From contig DAIDIX010000036.1 in NCBI GenBank assembly GCA_027451645.1, positions 1 to 11,066 on the forward strand: a stretch of DNA of 11,066 nt, in the 5' to 3' direction. The notes beneath the pieces are model-generated. The model did no database searches. It saw nothing but the letters and a program-made list of their open reading frames with translations, and had not been told where the DNA came from. Position numbers and translations under genes: made by a program. Source of the DNA: Candidatus Dormiibacterota bacterium (GTDB lineage Bacteria > Chloroflexota > Dormibacteria > Aeolococcales > Aeolococcaceae). Positions 6,889 through 11,066 of this stretch are shown here, one piece after another. Each line of letters begins with the position of its first letter. The first letter of the stretch is position 1.

Positions 6889-8898
6889 CTACTGCGGAAT
6901 GAAGTCCACGATGAGACGAGTGGGCCCCAGGAGATACGAAGGACGAACTGTTACAGGCTTTGCAACGCTGAATTCGTATACAGTCTCGTTGACGCCTGCA
7001 GATGGCGGAATCATATGAACTGCTGTGATGGTCGTCGTCTCTGACAGGGGAGCAGGACTGCCCTGCGGACGGGCACTCCTGATAACTACGATGACATTGC
7101 CCGTAGCTGCATCAGTTCCAATGGTCACCTGCGATTCAGTCGATCCTGTGAGATCAAAGACTACTCGGTAGTACCCCGCATGCTGTCCGTATCGCAGATC
7201 CTGGACTTCCACAGGCTGCGCACTCGTTCCAAGTGTCTGAACATTCGTGAGTGCTATCTGCTGAGCTCCATGCGAAGCTGGTGTTGCGGTTGGCTGCACC
7301 GATGCTGATACGGATGCGGGAGCAGCGTGGTGGGCAGCAGCATGAGTACTCTGTACAGCAGCAGGCCTGTGTGCAATAAGGAGAGTCGCAGCAAGTGCAG
7401 CAACAACGATGCCACCCCCAATGAACTGCAGTACACGTGACGGACTCCTGTCCTGAACAAGTGCGTCAATGCGCTTGGCGACACCACTCTTCAATCCCCC
7501 ATCAGTACTGCGGGATTTTCTGTGGGCAGCAACAGCGCTCGCGTGTCTTCCTTCGAATGAGGAGGAATGGGCCATGACATTCTTGGCTGGATCAGTGTCC
7601 ACTTCATGATGCAGGTGGGACTCCGAATCTCCACGCGCAACGGCTGCATGGTCCTCAGCTGGTGAGGCTTCTGCATCCGCTGTAACGATGGGATCCATCA
7701 GCAATGCCTCATCATGCAACTGCTGAGACTCCACGGTATGGCTATGATCACGTGCCTTCTGCACCATTGCAACTGCTCGTCCCACCTGTGTGGCTGCAAA
7801 TCCCGCAACAGAAGCTCCCTGGTGGAGCAGTCGTTGTGGAGCTGAGTGCACGCGCTCCTGTGGAGCCCCTACTCCGTGAAGAGTTTCGATCGTGTCCTCC
7901 TCACGTCGGTGAGAGAAGCGAGGCAGGAGAGCCTGGACACGGAAGAGGATCTGGTCCTTGAAACCAGGATGGAGAAGAACTACTTCTGACTCGTCATCCT
8001 CTTCCATCCCAAGAAATGCCGTTTTTTTTTCCGTAGCTGGCATCTCCGTGGCCTGGGCAGCGTCAGACTGAGCAGTGTGCTCAGGAGAGGCCAAAGCCGT
8101 GCTGGGACGGGGAGACACAGCTGTCGGCCCGTCCTCAAGCACAGATGGTGGTGGTGCAATGGTTGGGGGTCTCCAGGGGGAAGGTGTCGCAGCAGGAGAC
8201 TCGTGTTCAAGAACTTCTGTCGATGCATGCAGTGCAGCGCTGTCCTGAAGATGCAATGCACCCCATTCCGACATTGGCTCAGCCTGCGGGGAATGGGACG
8301 TGCCGCCTCCCTGTCGTGGCTCTCGCACTCCTGGATCCTCCTGCTGAGGATTCCCTGGAAGTTCTATGGGTCTCTCCTGCTCTTGAGCAGCAGAGGAAGC
8401 GGCAGCATGGGACCCCTCTTCGGTAAGGGAAGGGGAGGAGGAAGGCACAGGCAGGGAAGAGGGATCCCCATGCTGGTTGGAAATTGCTGTGGACTGGTCG
8501 TCATCGACTGGTGCAGCGGATGGCTCAGAAGCTGGTGCATCATTCATGTCGTGCTGGCTTGCAGGCGCTTCTGGTGACCACGGGAGCGCTGCGCCATTTG
8601 TCTCGGCACGTAGCCACGGGAGTGACTCATTGGGAGTGTGGGATGTGGTGCTGGATTTCCGTTCAGGGAGAGGAGCATCCTCTTCCTGGAGCCCAAGCTC
8701 AACGAAGAGGTGCCTCACTACATCATCATTTGCGTGAATATGGACAAGCTGGCGTATCCGCTTTGCCTCACTCCGCATCATGTCGAGAGCAGAATGGCAC
8801 CGTTCACATCCTACGAGGTGCGCATCGACTTCCCCTGTCACTGCAGGCTCGAGTTCGCCATCGAGATACTGGCTCAGGGTGAGATAGCTGCATTTCAT
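6889..8898 (-). CDS. Transmembrane anti-sigma factor: zf-HC2-type zinc motif plus C-terminal AMIN-like domain
   Basis: The 669-aa product starts MKCSYLTLSQYLDGELE and has His27-x3-Cys31-x2-Cys34 with Cys3 as probable fourth ligand, the zinc anti-sigma (zf-HC2) pattern. Residues about 80-290 are a Pro/Ser/Ala/Glu-rich linker. Residues 294-400 look more ordered (FKDQILFRVQALLPRF, RAVAMVQKAR) and are followed by more polar linker. One membrane helix is at 489-510. An Ala/His/Pro-rich spacer leads to an AMIN-like domain at about 560-669 (YYRVVFDLTG, NVIVVIRSARPQ, YEFSVAKPVTVRPSYLLGPTRLIVDFIPQ in parts). AMIN domains target amidases and secretins to the cell wall. The start at 8898 is fixed by the ATGA overlap with the sigma gene (8895-8898) and an AGGGAG ribosome site; the frame is open upstream to 8976, but that overlaps the sigma gene. 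An A9 run (plus-strand T 8022-8030) lies at codons 290-293. The expected role is to hold the upstream sigma factor until an envelope signal arrives. Confidence 0.85.
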   Translation of the reverse strand: MKCSYLTLSQYLDGELEPAVTGEVDAHLVGCERCHSALDMMRSEAKRIRQLVHIHANDDVVRHLFVELGLQEEDAPLPERKSSTTSHTPNESLPWLRAETNGAALPWSPEAPASQHDMNDAPASEPSAAPVDDDQSTAISNQHGDPSSLPVPSSSPSLTEEGSHAAASSAAQEQERPIELPGNPQQEDPGVREPRQGGGTSHSPQAEPMSEWGALHLQDSAALHASTEVLEHESPAATPSPWRPPTIAPPPSVLEDGPTAVSPRPSTALASPEHTAQSDAAQATEMPATEKKTAFLGMEEDDESEVVLLHPGFKDQILFRVQALLPRFSHRREEDTIETLHGVGAPQERVHSAPQRLLHQGASVAGFAATQVGRAVAMVQKARDHSHTVESQQLHDEALLMDPIVTADAEASPAEDHAAVARGDSESHLHHEVDTDPAKNVMAHSSSFEGRHASAVAAHRKSRSTDGGLKSGVAKRIDALVQDRSPSRVLQFIGGGIVVAALAATLLIAHRPAAVQSTHAAAHHAAPASVSASVQPTATPASHGAQQIALTNVQTLGTSAQPVEVQDLRYGQHAGYYRVVFDLTGSTESQVTIGTDAATGNVIVVIRSARPQGSPAPLSETTTITAVHMIPPSAGVNETVYEFSVAKPVTVRPSYLLGPTRLIVDFIPQ

Positions 8899-9410
8899 AT
8901 GGCAATCTCCCTGAAAATCGTGCCGAACTCCCGTCGAGCCATTGCAACGGAACGACCTGCATTCGCTGGTGAACATTCCAGCACGCGTGCAACCTCGCGA
9001 TACTCGAGACCAGCAAAGTCCCTGAGAAGAAGGCTTGCCCGACGATCAAAGGGCATTGTCATGAGTGCACGCTTCACGGTATTCACCTTGGAAACGAGCT
9101 GCGTGTCGATATCAACGAATATTGGGTACGTCTTTCGACGGAAGAGTCTCGACAGTCCCCTCGGGCGGGCCGGGTAGCTCGTCTTCTGCCTGCAAGCACG
9201 GGTTACTGCACGATACAGACTTGCCCTTGCTTCGTGATTCCACTGTGGAGGAGGATACCTGAGAGTATGCGCAATGCCTGCTACTACATACTCCGTTGCA
9301 GCACTCGTATCCCCGACGAGATGAATCGCATAGGATACGAGGTCGTCCAGCTCCTCTCGTATGAGAGTTGCTGGGGCTTGTGCTGCAGAGGGAGCTGTAA
9401 CGTGTGTCAT
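8895..9410 (-). CDS. Divergent ECF-type RNA polymerase sigma factor
   Basis: The 171-aa product has a clear sigma-70 region 4 (helix-turn-helix) at about 117-165: LMTMPFDRRASLLLRDFAGL, then EYREVARVLECSPANAGRSVAMARREF. This reads as the usual rule of binding the -35 element of target promoters. The N-terminal part (about 20-75, LDDLVSYAIHLVGDTSAATEYVV...) has the position and helical nature of region 2 but lacks the conserved ECF signature, so it is very divergent. The stop TGA overlaps the start ATG of the anti-sigma gene (ATGA, 8895-8898), the usual arrangement for translational coupling of a sigma with its regulator. The ATG at 9408-9410 has no clear ribosome site. A promoter with -35 TTGACG and -10 TATCCT lies about 36-64 bp upstream. 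If region 2 does not bind core polymerase, the protein could instead be a DNA-binding regulator. Confidence 0.8.
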   Translation of the reverse strand: MTHVTAPSAAQAPATLIREELDDLVSYAIHLVGDTSAATEYVVAGIAHTLRYPPPQWNHEARASLYRAVTRACRQKTSYPARPRGLSRLFRRKTYPIFVDIDTQLVSKVNTVKRALMTMPFDRRASLLLRDFAGLEYREVARVLECSPANAGRSVAMARREFGTIFREIAI

Positions 9411-9445
9411 AACGTGGAGAAAATGTAGAGTGGAACGCTATAAGC

Positions 9446-9474
9446 AGGATACACATGTTCGATATGCACGTCAA
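9446..9474 (-). promoter_or_regulatory. Predicted sigma-70-type promoter of the sigma/anti-sigma operon
   Basis: On the minus strand, TTGACG (9474-9469) and TATCCT (9451-9446) are separated by exactly 17 bases. They match the consensus at 5 and 4 of 6 positions. Transcription would start near 9439, about 29 bases before the sigma-factor ATG. This suggests that the sigma pair can be transcribed independently of nnrE, which ends at 9512 on the same strand. Confidence 0.55.
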
Positions 9475-9521
9475 TGTGTCATTTTCGTCACATCTGTTAC
9501 CATATCGTCATTTAAGCGTCA
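9470..9521. repeat. Five GTCA repeats around the -35 region (possible operator)
   Basis: GTCA starts at 9470, 9478, 9487, 9507 and 9518 on the plus strand (TGAC on the transcribed minus strand). Two copies are the longer CGTCATTT (9506 and 9517). The first overlaps the predicted -35 and the last lies within the end of nnrE. Such half-site series can be operators, but the motif is short and the spacing (8, 9, 20, 11) is irregular. Confidence 0.35.
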
Positions 9522-10270
9522 TTTGGACACGCTATACGCACGATCCTTCCCCTATCGACTGACCGAGGCTTTCCCAGTTCCTGCCATGCAGATCGGGGGA
9601 TGGGAAGATCTGCCACATACACGTCACCCCATGCATCAGGAGAACGGAATCCTTTCTTTGTGGCAGCAAGGCAGAGGGTGGCATCGGGCTGGAATGCATC
9701 TCCATCTGCTTCACCTGTCGTCGCATCGACACCAGTTGGCACATCAATTGCAAGCCTCCGTGCATGGACAGTGTTGAGCATCCTGCATGCTGTTGCCACC
9801 TCTTCTCTCAGGGGGAGCACACTTCCCGTACCAAGGATTGCATCCACAAGGACTCCGCCCCCGTATGTCGAGGCGAGCACTTCCCGAGATGGAATGGATA
9901 TTGCAATCGGAATGCCAGCACGTCGTGCCCGAAGTAGATGTCCATGAGGAAGCTCCCTCATGCGCTCCTCCGCTCCAGTACAGATCACGTCAACTGCATA
10001 TCCCCAGTCCGCCAAATGCCGTGCAGCAACGAGTCCATCGCCACCATTGTTCCCGAGTCCCACTACAATGCCGATGCGCCGTTCCTGTGGATATGGATCG
10101 CCAGAGACTGCTGCAATCCACCTGGCTGCCTGCCACCCTGCACACTCCATGAGATCCTGCACCGGCACGCCAGACGCTGCAGCAAGCCTGTCGAGCTCTG
10201 AAGACTCCTGGGCTGAAAGAGGCTCAGCATCCTCCCATCTCAGCGTTTCGAACACTTCCATGCCACACAT
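9512..10270 (-). CDS. nnrE: NAD(P)H-hydrate epimerase (YjeF N-terminal domain), single-domain form
   Basis: The 252-aa product is the epimerase of nicotinamide nucleotide repair. It interconverts the R and S forms of NAD(P)H hydrate so that the S-specific dehydratase can restore NAD(P)H. It is cytosolic. Motifs in order are LMECAGWQAA (40-49), VVGLGNNGGDGLVAARHL (69-86, binding loop; the usual GPGNNGGDG has Leu for Pro), LVDAILGTG (141-149) and LAIDVPTGVDATTG (173-186, usually DIPSG). The ADP-dependent dehydratase domain (NnrD), often fused behind it, is absent: the protein ends soon after DLPIPRSAWQELG. The start is uncertain: ATG 10270 has GGAG sites just upstream, while GTG 10291 adds 7 residues and ATG 10261 removes 3. 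Upstream is a divergent gene only some 30 bp away, and downstream is the sigma gene after a 101-bp gap. Confidence 0.92.
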   Translation of the reverse strand: MCGMEVFETLRWEDAEPLSAQESSELDRLAAASGVPVQDLMECAGWQAARWIAAVSGDPYPQERRIGIVVGLGNNGGDGLVAARHLADWGYAVDVICTGAEERMRELPHGHLLRARRAGIPIAISIPSREVLASTYGGGVLVDAILGTGSVLPLREEVATACRMLNTVHARRLAIDVPTGVDATTGEADGDAFQPDATLCLAATKKGFRSPDAWGDVYVADLPIPRSAWQELGKPRSVDRGRIVRIACPNDA

Positions 10271-10302
10271 CTGCTCCACTCCAATGAACACAGTTCAGTA
10301 AG

Positions 10303-10677
10303 ATGATAGGGATGACACAGATACGCTCGTATTTCGAACGCCACAGGAAGAGCATTGGAACTGGTGTCGGCATACTCCTCGTCGGTGCAATATGCATCGC
10401 ACTGCTTGTGGGAGTATCTGGCCTCCAGCAGAACCCTGTGGGCTCAACTGTAGATGGCATCACTGAACTTCAGGGAAGTTTTCAGCCATACTCCTGCACG
10501 CCTCACCACTGTACTGGCTACATCAGTGCTGGAGCCCGAAGTGTATTCGTGTTTCTCCCGAAATCATGTCCAGATCCCAAGCGGAATGCAACCATTCGTG
10601 GCCATGGAAAGCGTTCTCCCTCCCTTGGTTCAGCCACATACATCCTCGTGAGCTGCCCCTCTGAACTTCCTGCATAG
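10303..10677 (+). CDS. Membrane-anchored exported protein, 124 aa, unknown family
   Basis: Residues 1-16 are basic and polar, about 19-40 form one hydrophobic helix (GTGVGILLVGAICIALLVGV), and the rest (41-124) would lie outside the cytoplasm. This is a signal-anchor layout; no lipobox is present. The outer part has four Cys (65, 70, 89 and 118), including SCTPHHC and KSCPDPK, which could form two disulfides. GYISAGARSVFVFLP and GSATYILVSCP look like beta strands. I do not recognise the family. The start could be ATG 10303 or ATG 10312; neither has a strong ribosome site. The gene is divergent from nnrE with only about 30 bp between them and convergent with the following gene (6 bp apart). 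Confidence 0.65.
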   Translation: MIGMTQIRSYFERHRKSIGTGVGILLVGAICIALLVGVSGLQQNPVGSTVDGITELQGSFQPYSCTPHHCTGYISAGARSVFVFLPKSCPDPKRNATIRGHGKRSPSLGSATYILVSCPSELPA

Positions 10678-10683
10678 GATCAG

Positions 10684-11066
10684 TTACCCAATGCGGAGAC
10701 CAAGTGGCTTTCCATCCGAAGCTCGGACAATGGCAACAGCACACGAGGGCCGGTACCCTGGATGGTAATCATACTTTTTCAGGGAAGACGTGTATGTGAT
10801 TCCACCAAGGGGCGTAACAGTAAACAGCCATACGGATGTACCATGCACTGGCATTCCCTGAAGATCATGCATCTGTACGAGTCGCGAATCGGAAATGTAT
10901 GCTCCTGGCAATGCTGCTGACTCCGTCATTGCTACATGCTCGAGAGCTGTGAGTGTGGGCTCACTACCTGTTGGTGGTGGTGCGACAGTCACAGTGATGC
11001 CAACATTCGCATAGCACACATACTCCTGCTGTGTAAGCGGGAGTGGCGAGGCTTTCGCTCTCGCCT
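10684..11066 (-). CDS. Unknown protein, 5' end outside window
   Basis: The frame is open on the minus strand from the window end to TAA at 10684-10686, giving 127 visible residues. A GTG at 11019 is possible, but the frame continues upstream (AKASPLPLTQQEYV), so the gene most likely starts beyond the window. The visible part has a Pro-rich segment (VTVAPPPTGSEP) followed by a mixed alpha/beta region with DLQGMPVHGTSVWLFTVTPL, YDYHPGYRPSCAVAIVRASD and a C-terminal GKPLGLRIG. No membrane helix is visible here. The strand-rich, low-charge composition would suit an exported protein, but the N-terminus needed to test this is missing. It converges with the 10303 gene, with 6 bp between the stop codons. 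Confidence 0.65.
   Translation of the reverse strand, partial: ARAKASPLPLTQQEYVCYANVGITVTVAPPPTGSEPTLTALEHVAMTESAALPGAYISDSRLVQMHDLQGMPVHGTSVWLFTVTPLGGITYTSSLKKYDYHPGYRPSCAVAIVRASDGKPLGLRIG

Noticed and set aside
2611..7706. The 12-mer CCATCAGCAATG occurs at 2611, 3420 and 7695
   Set aside because: The second and third copies fall within genes and the first lies within the RidA-family C-terminus. All are compatible with ordinary codon use (for example IADG), with no regular spacing or shared context.
8022..8030. T9 on the plus strand as a terminator
   Set aside because: No stem precedes it, and it lies inside a coding sequence on the other strand.
8077..8577. Open frame of 166 residues opposite the anti-sigma gene
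   Set aside because: It is the reverse of the repetitive Pro/Ser/Ala linker; its Trp/Arg/Gly-rich product looks like a shadow and has no ribosome site.
8899..8976. Longer start for the anti-sigma gene
   Set aside because: The extension lies inside the sigma gene and adds a Cys/Arg-rich, random-looking stretch. The ATGA overlap and AGGGAG site fit the start at 8898.
1..11066. CRISPR arrays, tRNA or rRNA genes, insertion sequences, phage genes
   Set aside because: I found no repeat-spacer pattern, no tRNA-like TTCRA arm with partner stems, no rRNA landmarks and no transposase or integrase motifs.

Overview
This looks like an ordinary bacterial chromosome segment of moderate GC content (roughly the low fifties by eye). 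It has AUG/GUG starts, clear Shine-Dalgarno sites at several genes and short intergenic gaps. Codon and word use (Ala as GCA/GCT, very many CTGCAG words) are alike in all the genes, so nothing points to recent transfer. No rRNA, tRNA, CRISPR array, transposase or phage gene was found. The gene mix (System II cytochrome c assembly protein, lipoprotein-type HtrA, ECF-like sigma with membrane anti-sigma, several single-anchor exported proteins) suggests an environmental bacterium, possibly of a poorly sampled phylum such as Chloroflexota, Dormibacterota or Eremiobacterota. That placement is a guess; the sequence alone does not settle it.

Layout. (1) 1-582: 3' part of a polytopic membrane protein, then about 390 bp without a gene. 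(2) 973-1644: AhpC/TSA-type peroxiredoxin-like protein. (3) 1930-2610: NUDIX hydrolase, overlapping by 7 bp the convergent end of a minus-strand cluster read htrA (5302-4229), ccsB/resC (4135-3101), RidA-family gene (3071-2604). (4) 5537-6178, 6281-6454 and 6572-6769, plus strand: a membrane-anchored exported protein, a 57-aa one-helix membrane protein and a 65-aa putative zinc-binding protein. (5) Minus strand, read 10270 to 6889: NAD(P)H-hydrate epimerase nnrE, then a divergent sigma factor overlapping by ATGA a 669-aa transmembrane anti-sigma factor. (6) 10303-10677 (plus) and 10684-11066 (minus, cut by the window end): two unrecognised convergent genes, the first with a membrane anchor.

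How it fits together. The most interesting unit is the sigma/anti-sigma pair. The anti-sigma has an N-terminal HxxxCxxC zinc motif, about 450 residues of mostly low-complexity cytoplasmic linker, one transmembrane helix and a C-terminal AMIN-like domain, a fold known from cell-wall amidases and secretins. This suggests a sigma factor controlled by the state of the cell wall or envelope. A run of nine A residues in the linker could give truncated, soluble forms by slippage in either direction. A sigma-70-type promoter and a set of GTCA repeats lie just upstream. The other genes are mostly envelope, redox and metabolite-repair functions (HtrA, CcsB, peroxiredoxin, RidA, NnrE, NUDIX); a functional link between these and the sigma switch is inference only.
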